Below are positions 19,628-29,251 of a stretch of 64,000 bases of DNA, piece by piece. Origin of the DNA: Candidatus Ruthia sp. Plio_17_S18. Its GTDB lineage: Bacteria; Pseudomonadota; Gammaproteobacteria; PS1; Pseudothioglobaceae. A program made the translations under genes and the position numbers. The stretch lies in contig CP072538.1 in NCBI GenBank assembly GCA_021730105.1, positions 186,001 through 250,000 on the forward strand. The letters are read 5' to 3'. The notes under the pieces are model-generated. The model was not told the origin of the DNA and did no database searches. It saw only the letters and a list, made by a program, of their open reading frames with translations. Numbering within the stretch: position 1 is the stretch's first letter; every line of letters begins with the position of its first letter.

Positions 19628-20143
19628 ATGGCTGAATACAAGAAAAATAACAACGATGATAACGATTATATTGAAAAATTGGTTAATATCCGTCGTGTTG
19701 TAAAAGTAGTGAAAGGTGGTCGTATTTTTGGTTTTTCAGCACTGGTTGTTGTTGGCGATGGTAACGGTAAAGTGGGTTATGGTACAGGAAAAGCGCGTGA
19801 AGTACCTGCCGCTATTCAAAAAGCAATGGATAAAGCGCGTAAGGCAATGAAGTCTGTGCCATTGGTAAACGGCACGCTTCATTATCCAATTACCTCAAGT
19901 GTTGGCGCGGCTAAAGTTTATATGCAGCCAGCTTCAGAAGGCACGGGTGTTATTGCTGGTGGTCCAATGCGTAGCGTATTAGAGGCGGTTGGTGTGCATA
20001 ATATTTTGGCGAAATGCAACGGTACTCGTAATCCAATTAGTGTGGTGCGTGCAACGGTTGAAGGTTTAACTTCTATGTCGCCTCCACAATTGGTTGCTTC
20101 CAAGCGTGGTAAGACTGTTGATCAAATTACTGGGGAAGGATAA
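19628..20143 (+). CDS. rpsE: 30S ribosomal protein S5
   Basis: Decoding-fidelity protein (ram site), 171 aa: [40 protein letters not shown] and [19 protein letters not shown]. Shares one base with the rpmD start (TAATG). Confidence 0.98.
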   Translation: MAEYKKNNNDDNDYIEKLVNIRRVVKVVKGGRIFGFSALVVVGDGNGKVGYGTGKAREVPAAIQKAMDKARKAMKSVPLVNGTLHYPITSSVGAAKVYMQPASEGTGVIAGGPMRSVLEAVGVHNILAKCNGTRNPISVVRATVEGLTSMSPPQLVASKRGKTVDQITGEG

Positions 20144-20469
20144 TGGCTGAAGAGAACAAAGTAGTTAAAAAAGTAACAGCAACTAAAAAAGCACCTGCCA
20201 AAAAAGCACAAACGCCAGTTAAGGTTGCGCTTAAAAAAGTGTCAGTGGCTAAAAATCCTACAGCAATTAAAACAACACAAACATCTAGTAAGCACAACAC
20301 AGTTAGTGTTATCCTGATTAAAAGTTTCAATGGTCGTTTACCATCTCACCGTGCAACCATTGCAGGGCTAGGTTTAAAGCGTATTAACCATACAAAAGAG
20401 CTTAAAGATACGCCTGAAATCAGGGGTATGATTAATAAAGTGGCTTACTTACTAAAAGTAGAGGATTAA
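20143..20469 (+). CDS. rpmD: 50S ribosomal protein L30 with a long Lys/Ala-rich N-terminal extension
   Basis: The L30 core (about 60 aa) begins near residue 49: [53 protein letters not shown]. Ahead of it are about 48 extra residues rich in Lys, Ala, Thr and Val ([20 protein letters not shown]), reminiscent of histone-H1-like tails. ATG 20143 overlaps the rpsE stop (TAATG) as other pairs in this operon do, and there is no Met just before the core. The extension therefore looks translated. Confidence 0.93.
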   Translation: MAEENKVVKKVTATKKAPAKKAQTPVKVALKKVSVAKNPTAIKTTQTSSKHNTVSVILIKSFNGRLPSHRATIAGLGLKRINHTKELKDTPEIRGMINKVAYLLKVED

Positions 20470-20473
20470 GAAA

Positions 20474-20917
20474 ATGAATGTTATGCAATTAAATACGTTG
20501 TCACCCGCCGAAGGCGAGAAGCAATCAAGAAAACGTGTGGGCCGTGGTATTGGTAGTGGCTTTGGGAAGACTTGTGGTCGTGGCCATAAGGGTCAAAAAG
20601 CACGCTCTGGCGGTTTCAGCAAGATTGGTTTTGAAGGTGGTCAAATGCCTTTGCAACGTCGTCTTCCAAAGGTTGGATTTTCATCAAGAGTGTCCATTAT
20701 TACCTCACAAGTAACATTATCTGAAATTGATAAACTGACTGAGACCGATATGACCATCGATGTTTTAAAGGTACACAATTTAGTGACTAAAAATATCAAG
20801 CGTGTTAAAGTCATTCTTTCTGGTGAAATTACCAGAGCAGTTACATTGACTGGCATCAAAGCAACTAAAGGAGCAAAGTTGGCGATTGAAGCTGTTAAAG
20901 GCTCAGTGAACGAGTAA
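20474..20917 (+). CDS. rplO: 50S ribosomal protein L15
   Basis: Late 50S assembly protein, 147 aa, with the Gly/Arg-rich N terminus ([40 protein letters not shown]). Complete; 3 nt before secY. Confidence 0.97.
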   Translation: MNVMQLNTLSPAEGEKQSRKRVGRGIGSGFGKTCGRGHKGQKARSGGFSKIGFEGGQMPLQRRLPKVGFSSRVSIITSQVTLSEIDKLTETDMTIDVLKVHNLVTKNIKRVKVILSGEITRAVTLTGIKATKGAKLAIEAVKGSVNE

Positions 20918-20920
20918 GTT

Positions 20921-22219
20921 ATGAACCAACCCTTAGGCCGCTCTCAGGATTTATCAAAGCGCATCCTTTTTTTATTGGGTGCGTTAATAGTTTTTAGGCT
21001 GGGTACGCATATTACCATTCCATTCATCTCAAGTGTAGCACTTGCCTCACTCGTACAAGATCAACAAGGCACGATTTTGGATATGTTTAATATGTTTTCA
21101 GGTGGTGCATTAGAAAGATTATCTATTTTTACTTTGGGCATTATGCCTTATATTTCGGCATCAATTATTATTCAGTTGATGACCTCTGTTGTACCAAAGT
21201 TAGAGCAATTGAAGAAAGAGGGTGAAACAGGCAAACGTAAAATTACACAATATACACGTATAGGTACAGTGGTATTAGCAGTATTTCAATCTTATGGTAT
21301 TTCTATTGCCTTGCAATCACAAAGTGCTGGTGGTGTTGCTTTGGTCACTCAAGGTGGCTTTACTTTTAGTATGGTGACTGTCGTGACATTAACCACAGGT
21401 ACTTTATTTTTAATGTGGTTAGGTGAGCAAATTACAGAAAAAGGCATTGGCAATGGTATTTCAATGATTATTTTTGCTGGTATCGTTTCAGGCTTGCCTT
21501 CGGCGTTGGGCTCAACTTTATCCTTGGTATCCACAGGCGAGTTAACCATTATTTTGGTGGCAATTTTATTAATTATGACACTGCTAGTGACAGCTTTTGT
21601 GGTCTTTATTGAACGAGGGCAACGTCGTATCACGGTTAATTATGCCAAGCGTCAACAGGGTCGTAAAATGGTTGGTGGTCAAAGTTCATATTTACCATTA
21701 AAAATCAATATGGCAGGTGTCATTCCACCAATTTTTGCCTCATCAATTATTTTATTTCCGGCAACTTTAGGAGGTTGGTTTTCGCAAAGCGAGGGCATGA
21801 GCTGGTTGGCAGATTTAACTGCTAGCATTTCTCCAGGACAGCCTTTATATGTGTTGTTTTATGGGCTGGCCATTGTATTTTTTACCTTCTTCTATACAGC
21901 ACTAACATTTGATTCAAAAGACACAGCTGATAATTTACGTAAGTCAGGTGGTTTTATTCCAGGTATTCGACCAGGAAAGCACTCGGCAGATTATATTGAT
22001 TCGGTTATGTTGAGGTTAACAGCATCTGGCGCGATTTATATTACTGCTGTTTGTTTACTGCCAGAGTTTTTAATTTTATATTGGAATGTGCCATTTTACT
22101 TTGGTGGTACTAGTTTGTTAATCATCGTTGTTGTGGTGATGGATTTTATTGCACAAGCCCAATCTCACTTAATGTCTAATCAGTATGAGTCATTAATGAA
22201 GAAGGCAGGTTTAAACTAA
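20921..22219 (+). CDS. secY: Protein translocase subunit SecY
   Basis: Central channel of the Sec translocon, 432 aa with ten predicted transmembrane helices. Signature stretches: [72 protein letters not shown] and the C-terminal [14 protein letters not shown]. Standard position at the end of the spc operon. Confidence 0.98.
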
Positions 22220-22233
22220 AAAAGGTCATTTTT

Positions 22234-22347
22234 ATGAAAGTAAGAGCATCGGTTAAGAAAATTTGTAACAATTGTAAAATTATCAAGCGCCATGGAGTGG
22301 TTCGTGTTATTTGTAAAGAGCCTCGTCATAAGCAAAGACAAGGTTAA
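22234..22347 (+). CDS. rpmJ: 50S ribosomal protein L36
   Basis: 37 aa, short enough to be missed. Starts [20 protein letters not shown] and ends [11 protein letters not shown]. The zinc-ribbon residues C-x2-C, C and H are all present, so this is the zinc-binding form. It follows secY by 14 nt with AAAAGG upstream. Confidence 0.95.
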
Positions 22348-22353
22348 TTAGGA

Positions 22354-22382
22354 TTGACATTGTAAAGCTGTAAGAGTAAAAT
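22354..22382 (+). promoter_or_regulatory. Promoter for the rpsM-rpsK-rpsD-rpoA-rplQ (alpha) group
   Basis: TTGACA (22354-22359), 17-bp spacer, TAAAAT (22377-22382), directly after rpmJ. A leader of roughly 120 nt follows before rpsM. The alpha operon can thus be transcribed on its own as well as by read-through. Confidence 0.7.
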
Positions 22383-22511
22383 TACGGGTTTTTAAAATTT
22401 AGTATTGCACGCTTTTTGTTAAGCTAAAAGTTGCGTAATGATAGAGAGAAGCAGAAAGAATATAAGGAAAATAAGGCTATGAAACAGAGACACGTTAGAG
22501 GTATAAGATAA

Positions 22512-22871
22512 ATGGCTAGAATAGCAGGCATAAACATCCCGACACATAAACATATTGTGATTGGCTTACAGTCAATTTTTGGTATTGGTGATACAAGAGC
22601 AAAAGCGATTTGCACAACGCTTAAATTAAACCAAGCTACCAAAGTTGTTGATATTTCTGAAGATCAGTTGGAATTAATTCGTGTTGAAGTTGCTAAGTAT
22701 GAAGTTGAAGGTGATCTTCGTCGTCAAGCTGCTATGGACATTAAACGCCTTAAAGACTTAGGTTGTTACCGTGGTGTTCGTCATAGAAAAGCACTACCAC
22801 TACGTGGTCAAAGAACAAAAACAAACGCAAGAACTCGTAAGGGTCCTCGTCGTTTAATTAAATCATCATAG
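22512..22871 (+). CDS. rpsM: 30S ribosomal protein S13
   Basis: 30S head protein contacting the P-site tRNA and 50S. 119 aa: [53 protein letters not shown]. Complete. Confidence 0.98.
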   Translation: MARIAGINIPTHKHIVIGLQSIFGIGDTRAKAICTTLKLNQATKVVDISEDQLELIRVEVAKYEVEGDLRRQAAMDIKRLKDLGCYRGVRHRKALPLRGQRTKTNARTRKGPRRLIKSS

Positions 22872-22880
22872 GTAGATATT

Positions 22881-23264
22881 ATGGCTAAAACACCCACAAA
22901 AAAGAAGTCCAAAAAAGTAATTACTGATGGCATTGCACACATTCATGCAACGTTTAATAATACCATTGTTATGATTACAGATCGTCATGGTAATGCAGTT
23001 TGTTGGGCGACATCAGGCGGTTCTGGTTTTAGAGGCTCAAGAAAATCCACACCGTTTGCTGCACAAGTAGCTGCAGGTAGTTGTGGTGAGAAAGCATTGG
23101 CTTTTGGCATGAAAAACTTAGAAGTTCGTGTTAAAGGTCCAGGCCCTGGTAGAGACTCAGCAATTCGTGGTCTTAATGCACAAGGTTTAAAAATTCAATC
23201 AATCACAGATGTGACACCAATCCCTCATAATGGTTGTCGTCCTTCTAAGAAACGTAGAGTATAA
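22881..23264 (+). CDS. rpsK: 30S ribosomal protein S11
   Basis: Platform protein near the mRNA exit, 127 aa: [37 protein letters not shown] and the C-terminal [18 protein letters not shown]. Complete. Confidence 0.98.
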   Translation: MAKTPTKKKSKKVITDGIAHIHATFNNTIVMITDRHGNAVCWATSGGSGFRGSRKSTPFAAQVAAGSCGEKALAFGMKNLEVRVKGPGPGRDSAIRGLNAQGLKIQSITDVTPIPHNGCRPSKKRRV

Positions 23265-23273
23265 GGATAAATT

Positions 23274-23900
23274 ATGGCTAGATATACTGGACCTACTTGT
23301 AAATTAGCACGTCGCGAAGGCACGGACTTATTTCTTAAAAGTGGTATTAGATCACTGGATTCTAAATGTCAGGTGAGTCAACTTCCTGGCATGCACGGCG
23401 CTAATGCACGTCGTCAAAAGGGCACAGAGTATGGTTTACAACTACGTGAAAAGCAAAAAGTAAGGCGTATTTATGGCATTTTAGAAAAACAATTTCGCCT
23501 ATATTATAAAAAGGCGTCGCAAAAGAAAGGTTCTACAGGTGAAAATTTATTATCACTGCTTGAGTGTCGTTTGGATAATGTCGTTTATCGCATGGGTTTT
23601 GGTTCCACGCGTGCCGAGGCGAGACAACTGGTTTCGCATAAGTCTATTTTGGTGAATGGCTTGGTTGTTAATATTTCTTCTTACCAAGTGAGTGTTAATG
23701 ATGAAATCTCAATTAGAGAAAAAGCTAAAAAGCAAAGCCGTATTCAATTAGCACTTGAGTTGGCTGAGCAATCAACTCAACCACAGTGGCTTGATATTGA
23801 TAACAAGGCATTGAAAGGTGTGTTTAAAAATGCTCCTGCTCGTGATGAGTTACCATCAGACATTCAAGAACATTTAATTGTTGAACTGTACTCTAAATAA
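23274..23900 (+). CDS. rpsD: 30S ribosomal protein S4
   Basis: Primary 16S 5'-domain binder; in Escherichia coli the translational repressor of the alpha operon. 208 aa: [39 protein letters not shown], and the S4 RNA-binding domain [20 protein letters not shown] with SHKSILVNG. Complete. Confidence 0.98.
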   Translation: MARYTGPTCKLARREGTDLFLKSGIRSLDSKCQVSQLPGMHGANARRQKGTEYGLQLREKQKVRRIYGILEKQFRLYYKKASQKKGSTGENLLSLLECRLDNVVYRMGFGSTRAEARQLVSHKSILVNGLVVNISSYQVSVNDEISIREKAKKQSRIQLALELAEQSTQPQWLDIDNKALKGVFKNAPARDELPSDIQEHLIVELYSK

Positions 23901-23910
23901 GGAATTAATT

Positions 23911-24891
23911 ATGCAAGGTAGTGCAAGAGATTTTTTAAAGCCAAAACTAGTTGAGTCTTCTCAAACTGGTGTTAATGAATTCAAGGTCATCCTTGAGCCT
24001 CTTGAGCGAGGTTTTGGTCATACTTTGGGCAACGCCCTAAGAAGAACGCTGTTATCTTCTATGACAGGCTCTGCTGTGACTGAAGTGGCCATTGATGGGG
24101 TTATGCATGAGTTTTCTACAATTGACGGTGTTCAAGAAGATGTATTAGATATATTACTTAATCTTAAAGAAGTGTCAGTTGCATTAAATACAGCTGAAAC
24201 TGCACAAGTCGTTATTGACAAGAAAGGCCCGTGTGAAATCACAGTGGCTGATATTGAAGCTAATGGTGTTGATATTACGGCATTTAATTCTGATAAGGTG
24301 ATTGCAACAATTAATGATGAAGGTCATATGCGTATGACACTTAAGATTAGTACTGGTATTGGCTATGATACTGCTACGTCACGTACTGGCGAAGCATCAA
24401 GTATCGGCGGTATGCAGTTAGATGCCAGTTTTTCGCCCATTAGGCGTGTTAGTTTCACAGTGGATGCAGCGCGCGTTAAGCAAAAAGTTAATCTTGACAA
24501 GTTAAACATTACGATTGAGACTAATGGCTCGGTTAATGCAGAAGTTGCCATTAAACGTGCAGCAACAATCCTACAAGACCAATTATCTTCATTTGTTGAA
24601 TTAGAGTTGGTAGAAGAAGAGGCGGCATTGCCAACATCAGAAGATTTTGATCCGCAGTTGTTGGCAGCAGTGGATGAGTTGGAATTAACTGTACGTAGTG
24701 CAAACTGTTTAAAGGCAGAGCAAATTTACTATATTGGTGATTTGATTCAAAAATCTGAGCAAGATTTACTAAGAACGCCTAATTTAGGCCGTAAATCACT
24801 CAATGAAATTAAAGAAGTGTTAACTGATAAAGAGCTTGACTTAGGTACAAGTATTGAAAATTGGCCGCCAGTTGATTTAATGAGTGAATAA
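23911..24891 (+). CDS. rpoA: RNA polymerase alpha subunit
   Basis: 326 aa from ATG 23911 ([18 protein letters not shown]), behind the ribosome site AAGGAA; the longer frame from 23878 overlaps rpsD and is not used. N-terminal domain: [41 protein letters not shown]-terminal UP-element-binding domain: [39 protein letters not shown]. Confidence 0.98.
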   Translation: MQGSARDFLKPKLVESSQTGVNEFKVILEPLERGFGHTLGNALRRTLLSSMTGSAVTEVAIDGVMHEFSTIDGVQEDVLDILLNLKEVSVALNTAETAQVVIDKKGPCEITVADIEANGVDITAFNSDKVIATINDEGHMRMTLKISTGIGYDTATSRTGEASSIGGMQLDASFSPIRRVSFTVDAARVKQKVNLDKLNITIETNGSVNAEVAIKRAATILQDQLSSFVELELVEEEAALPTSEDFDPQLLAAVDELELTVRSANCLKAEQIYYIGDLIQKSEQDLLRTPNLGRKSLNEIKEVLTDKELDLGTSIENWPPVDLMSE

Positions 24892-24901
24892 GGAATAAGA
24901 C

Positions 24902-25297
24902 ATGAGACATAGAAAGTCAGGTAGACAATTAAATCGTAACTCATCTAACCGTAAGGCGATGTTTAAAAATATGGCAAACTCATTATTTTTACATGGGGCC
25001 ATTCGAACAATCTTGCCTAAAGCAAAAGAACTTAGACGTGTGGTTGAGCCATTAATTACTAAAGCCAAAGTTGACAGTGTTGCTAATCGTCGTAATGCAT
25101 TTTCAAAATTACGTGATGACGCAATGGTTGCCAAATTATTCACTGAATTAGCGCCATTTTATAAAGATCGTCCTGGTGGTTACATTCGTATTTTAAAGGC
25201 TGGTTTTCGTACTGGCGATAAAGCCCCAATGGCAATTGTCCAATTAGTTGGCTTTGAAACAACGACAGATATAGTTGCTGAAACTGCTGCTTCATAA
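24902..25297 (+). CDS. rplQ: 50S ribosomal protein L17
   Basis: 131 aa: [59 protein letters not shown]. Normally the last gene of the alpha operon; here rpsU follows after 11 nt. Confidence 0.98.
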   Translation: MRHRKSGRQLNRNSSNRKAMFKNMANSLFLHGAIRTILPKAKELRRVVEPLITKAKVDSVANRRNAFSKLRDDAMVAKLFTELAPFYKDRPGGYIRILKAGFRTGDKAPMAIVQLVGFETTTDIVAETAAS

Positions 25298-25308
25298 AGG
25301 AAAAATAT

Positions 25309-25524
25309 ATGCCTTCAATTAAAGTAAGAGAAAACGAGCCTTTTGATATTGCACTTAGACGCTTTCGTCGTACCTGTGACAGAGCTGGTGTTATCACTGA
25401 TGTAAGAAAGAAAGAATTCTATGAAAAGCCAACTTGGGTTAACAAGCGCATGAAAGCAGCCGCTGTTAAAAGAACACACAAAGAAAGGGCTAAAAATCGC
25501 GTTCATCGTAAACGCATGTACTAG
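25309..25524 (+). CDS. rpsU: 30S ribosomal protein S21
   Basis: Small basic protein needed for initiation on natural mRNAs, 71 aa: [39 protein letters not shown], ending [12 protein letters not shown]. In many gammaproteobacteria rpsU heads the rpsU-dnaG-rpoD operon. Here it follows rplQ by 11 nt behind AAAGGA, so it is probably co-transcribed with the alpha operon. Confidence 0.97.
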   Translation: MPSIKVRENEPFDIALRRFRRTCDRAGVITDVRKKEFYEKPTWVNKRMKAAAVKRTHKERAKNRVHRKRMY

Positions 25525-25553
25525 ATACATTCTAAGTATTATAATTCACTATT

Positions 25554-26000
25554 ATGTCTGAGTTAAAGGCGCGCATGACTGATGATATGAAATCAGCTAT
25601 GAAAGCCAAAGACAAACCCACCCTTAAAGCGATACGCATGATTTTAGGGGCAATCAAACAAAGAGAAGTTGACGAACGTATTGAACTGGATGATATGCAG
25701 GTGCTTAGTGTTGTGCAAAAAATGGTTAAGCAACGTAAAGATTCAATTTCACAATTTAAAGAAGCAAACCGTATTGATTTAGTTGATGTTGAAGAGGCAG
25801 AATTGGTTGTTATTAACAATTATATGCCAGAGCAATTATCAGATGCTGAAGTAAGCACTGCTATTGACAAAGCGATTGCTGATACTGGTGCGTTTTCTAT
25901 GCAAGACATGGGCAAACTCATGGGTTTGCTAAAAAGTAAATTAGATGGCAAAACTGATATGGGCGTTGTATCTGGTCTGATTCGATCTAAATTCTCTTAA
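25554..26000 (+). CDS. yqeY: GatB/YqeY domain protein
   Basis: 148 aa, resembling the tRNA-binding tail of GatB: LKARMTDDMKSAMKAKDKPT, LKAIRMILGAIKQREVDERI, NYMPEQLSDAEVSTAIDKAI, MGKLMGLLKSKLDGK. The precise role is uncertain; YqeY commonly neighbours rpsU. A TATAAT lies in the 29-nt gap upstream, so it may also have its own near-leaderless promoter. Confidence 0.9.
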   Translation: MSELKARMTDDMKSAMKAKDKPTLKAIRMILGAIKQREVDERIELDDMQVLSVVQKMVKQRKDSISQFKEANRIDLVDVEEAELVVINNYMPEQLSDAEVSTAIDKAIADTGAFSMQDMGKLMGLLKSKLDGKTDMGVVSGLIRSKFS

Positions 26001-26384
26001 AATAAATTCTCGCCACATATTTTGTGTGGTTGAAATATCTAATTGATACAAATTGGTAATAATTTGTATCAATGCGCCTTATAATTCTTTGCGGGTGTAT
26101 TAGAACATAATAAAATTATTTTTATTTTAAATAAATAAGTAATACCTCTATATCGACAGGTGCATATCGTCATTATAATTCATCACTGTTCAACACTAGA
26201 ATTGCTAATATGGCAAAGGGTTTGATCTTAATCTCCATATTTAACCAAGCTTTCATTATTCTCAAAATTGCTGTAGTGTTGGCATTTATATAATTAATAA
26301 TACGATATTGTCAATATTCTTTAAGTATTATTTTTTCTGAGTTTAATTATTTTGGGGGCAAGGCGGAACTGACTAGTTCGGTTA
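26001..26384. other. Gene-free AT-rich stretch with one large inverted repeat
   Basis: No ORF or RNA gene recognised in 384 bp. The only clear structure is the 13-bp inverted repeat at 26042-26073. Composition resembles the eroded spacers elsewhere in the window, so this is probably an old pseudogene no longer readable. Confidence 0.5.
26042..26073. repeat. Perfect 13-bp inverted repeat, 6-nt loop
   Basis: ATTGATACAAATT (26042-26054), loop GGTAAT, AATTTGTATCAAT (26061-26073). It lies about 40 bp past the yqeY stop. No T-run follows on the + strand (next bases GCGCCT), so it is not a classical terminator. It could be an RNA stem protecting the 3' end, or an operator. Confidence 0.7.
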
Positions 26385-26965
26385 TTTGTAAAACAATCTT
26401 TGTGGTTGTTGAAGATAAACAAGACCAAGAATTTATATTTTCTTTATTTACTTCTAAGAAATTTTCCGTTAAATTTTTTTCTTCATGTGAGGACTACATT
26501 AGCCAAGTTGATGACACTCAAGACTGTTTGACTGTAGATATTGCAATGCCCGACATTGATGATCCTACTATTTGAAATAGGCTTAACAAAATAGAACACT
26601 TTATTCCAGTTGTATTTATTGCCAATATCAGCCCAATTGCCATTATGGTTGATGCAATTAAATTAGGAGCACTTGATTTTATTGAAAAGCCATTAGTATA
26701 ATAGGCGCTTTTACAAAAAATGGTTGGTGCCATGAATGAGTTTCAAAAGAGTATTGATGTTATTACTCGTTATAAATTATTAACCGATAAAGAAAAGCAA
26801 ATATTTGCCTGTATTGTACTTGGTGCTACTAATCAGCAGATGAAAGATATATATTTCACGATTAACCGTTGAAAAACACAGAGCTTCAGTGATGAAAAAG
26901 ATGGAAGCTGGCACCTTGCCATGTTTGGTTAAAATGCTGCCAATGTTAAACCCTTTAAGTATTGA
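26385..26965 (+). pseudogene. FixJ/LuxR-type response regulator, broken
   Basis: The receiver-domain frame reads TIFVVVEDKQDQEFIFSLF, then CLTVDIAMPDIDDP (phospho-acceptor Asp region) followed by a TGA stop at about 26573. It goes on with FIPVVFIANISPIAIMVDAI and LGALDFIEKPLV (conserved Lys), then TAATAG. The HTH part is LTDKEKQIFACIVLGATNQQ followed, after a one-base frameshift near 26860, by LTVEKHRASVMKKMEAGTLP. Three stops and a frameshift inactivate it. FixJ-type regulators pair with PAS histidine kinases; no kinase is nearby. Confidence 0.8.
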
Positions 26966-27247
26966 CTTTCATCCATTATGGTGTGATTTATATATCAATT
27001 ACCAAATTTGTCAATAAGTACGGAATGCCACTATATTAATCAATTGTTAAATTTAATATAATGCGTCGTCCTGCATTCATTATATTTTCTTCCCAAGATA
27101 ATATTCTAATGTCATTGCACTTGTTGTAACATTTTTCAAATGTTGTGATAAGTGTACATCAATCACGTTTTATAACTGCTTACTTATTCTTAAAAGCATT
27201 ACTGTGATTTTTTGCTTTATAATAGCAAGCATATTTGAGTAGGGTTT
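26966..27247. other. Spacer without a recognisable gene
   Basis: 282 bp, about three quarters A+T. A short dyad AACATTT-TTC-AAATGTT lies near 27127-27143. A possible -10 (TATAAT) lies at about 27221, ahead of the DUF3530 remnant. No coding similarity seen on either strand. Confidence 0.4.
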
Positions 27248-27848
27248 ATGAAATTATTATTGATACTATCTATTGTGATTGTTCAGGTTGCATTTGCACA
27301 AACGACACCTGATTACGCTAAAGAAACATGCTGGGCAGTACAAGTTGAAGACGTGTTCATGGATGACTATTCGGTTTGGTTAAGTGATAATAATCATGAG
27401 TTTATATCAATCTTTACACCGAGTGCCTGTGTTGGTAAATGGGGTTGATGCCGATTAATATAAGCCTGTATTTAATAAAGCTGATCATCGTATCACTACT
27501 ACCACTAATTATTTAAAAGCACAAGGCTTTGAGGCAAATACATTAATTGCACCTAGTTTAGGTAGTGTCATGAGTGCGCATTATTTGATCAACAATCAAC
27601 ATCCATTTAAAAAATTTGCTGCCATAGGCATGCCAGGTTTAGCAGTTGAATATTTGACAAAGATTGATATTCACATGCTTGATTTGTATGGTATGGATGA
27701 TATTGAGCCAGTATTAAGTCCTGTAAAGGCGCGCGCTAAAGCATCAAGTAAGAATAAAAACTACCATCAAAAAATGGTGAATGCAGATCACTTTTTTAAT
27801 GAAAAAGATGACTTGTTAATTGATACGGTTAGTGTTTGGTTGAATTAG
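27248..27848 (+). pseudogene. DUF3530-like alpha/beta-hydrolase, broken
   Basis: It starts with a good signal peptide (MKLLLILSIVIVQVAFA) followed by KETCWAVQVEDVFMDDYSVW and NNHEFISIFTPS, which resemble the DUF3530 N terminus. It stops at 27448. The rest is in another frame: TNYLKAQGFEANTLIAPSLG (the nucleophile-elbow region where GHSxG would sit), then FAAIGMPGLAVEY and a normal-looking C terminus ending SVWLN at 27848. A middle stretch is missing, with a stop and a frameshift, so it is non-functional. Confidence 0.65.
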
Positions 27849-28619
27849 TTCAACTATTATTACTTGGGGTATTTTCTGGTTTTGTAGCGGGATTGCTAGG
27901 TGTTGGTGGTGGTTTAATTATCGTGCCAGCTCTACTATATGTATTAGCAGCTGAAGTTCATGATGTGATTTTGATGCAAACAGCAATTGGCACTGCACTT
28001 TTTGTGATTGTTTTTACTTCTATTTCCAGTGTTTGGGCACACCATCAAAATGGGTCAGTCCATTGGCATAACTTTATAAAACTCACGCCCACTATTTTAC
28101 TAGGGGCATTCTGTGGTGCGATTATCACTCAATACTTGAGTTTTGATTTTTTGAGAATTTTCTTCGCATTTTTTGAAATAACGGTTGCACTGATTATGTG
28201 GTTTCGCATCAGCACCTCTGGACATGCGGATAATTTAAGTAGATGGGTTTGGAATTGGTAACGAGCTATATTATTGGCTTGGTTTCAGCCATTGTTGGTA
28301 TTGTTGACATTGGTGGCGGTACGATGACAACCCCATTTTTAGTTTATAACAATATTAATATCAAAAACGCCATTGCTACTTCAGCTACAGTGGGCATGCC
28401 AATTGCAATTGCAGGTAGTGTGGGTTTTATAATAACAGGTATTGGGGCTGAAGATGTTACTAGTGGTTTAGGTTTTATCCATACTAAAGCGCTACTAAGT
28501 ATTGTTATTACCAGTGTCCTATTTGCACCACTTGGTGCCAAGGTTGCACATAGTGTTGATGGTAGAAAACTTAAAAAAAGCTTTGCTTTGTTTTTGGCTT
28601 TTTAGTGATTGCTTTGTAA
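27836..28619 (+). pseudogene. TauE/SafE (TSUP) sulfite/sulfonate permease, split by frameshifts
   Basis: The first half (TTG 27836) gives LLLGVFSGFVAGLLGVGGGL, IIVPALLYVLAAE and further helices, and stops at 28261. The second half in another frame gives ELVTSYIIGLVSAIVGIVDI then GGGTMTTPFLVYNN. The two TSUP repeats, each with a GGG motif, are thus out of frame by one base near 28245. A second single-T loss near 28603 breaks the last residues (natural end ...FLVIAL at 28619). The family exports sulfite, sulfoacetate or related anions, relevant to a sulfur oxidiser. Probably recently lost, unless either frameshift is a sequencing error. Confidence 0.75.
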
Positions 28620-28651
28620 TCTTTAGGATTTTTTTGTAATCTTATTGTTAA

Positions 28652-29251
28652 CTAATCTTGCCATGGCGGTGCTAGATTATGCGTTACTGCTAAATGATCA
28701 AGTATTCTAGCCACAACAAAATTTACCAAATCTTGAATTGAGTTAGGATGTTGATAAAACGCAGGATTGGCATCCATAATCACCACACCAAGGCGTGAAA
28801 GTTTAAGCATATTTTCCAAATGGATGGCGGAATAAGGCGTTTCCCTAGGCACTAAAATAAGTTTTTTCTGCTCTTTAATCACCACATCAGCAGCGCGGTG
28901 CATTAGATTATCTGCATAACCATTAGCAATAGCACTCAGCGTGCTCATGGTGCATGGGCAAATGATCATAGCGCGTGGTGGGTTAGAGCCTGAGGCAACT
29001 GGCGTGGTCCATTGGTTTTTTGAAAAAACCTTAATTTGACCATTTTTTGCATTTAAATATTCAGTTAGGTTTTTTTCCATTGCACCAGTACCAGCACCCA
29101 AATTAAGATCAGTTTCCATGGAAATGACGGTATTGGCAGCACGAGAAACCATGACATAAATTAATGATTGGGTTTTGACCAATTCTTTAAGTAAGGTGAT
29201 GGCATATGGCATGCCTGAAGCACCTGTTAATGCAATGGAAATAGGTTTCAT
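28652..29251 (-). CDS. ubiX: Flavin prenyltransferase UbiX
   Basis: Makes prenylated FMN, the cofactor of the ubiquinone decarboxylase UbiD. 199 aa: ISIALTGASGMPYAITLLKE (FMN site), VMVSRAANTVISMETDL, CPCTMSTLSAIANGYADNLM, LILVPRETPYSAIHLENMLK. Its start overlaps the end of mpl by 4 nt, so the two are translationally coupled. Confidence 0.93.
   Translation of the reverse strand: MKPISIALTGASGMPYAITLLKELVKTQSLIYVMVSRAANTVISMETDLNLGAGTGAMEKNLTEYLNAKNGQIKVFSKNQWTTPVASGSNPPRAMIICPCTMSTLSAIANGYADNLMHRAADVVIKEQKKLILVPRETPYSAIHLENMLKLSRLGVVIMDANPAFYQHPNSIQDLVNFVVARILDHLAVTHNLAPPWQD

Noticed and set aside
26042-26073. FNR/CRP-type binding site
   Set aside because: The dyad begins TTGAT and ends ATCAA, but the half-sites are 20 bp apart instead of 4, so it does not match the FNR consensus.
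28200-28270. Two separate half-size TSUP proteins acting as a dimer
   Set aside because: Two-gene TSUP pairs would have a proper start and Shine-Dalgarno for the second half; here the second frame simply continues the first across a one-base slip.
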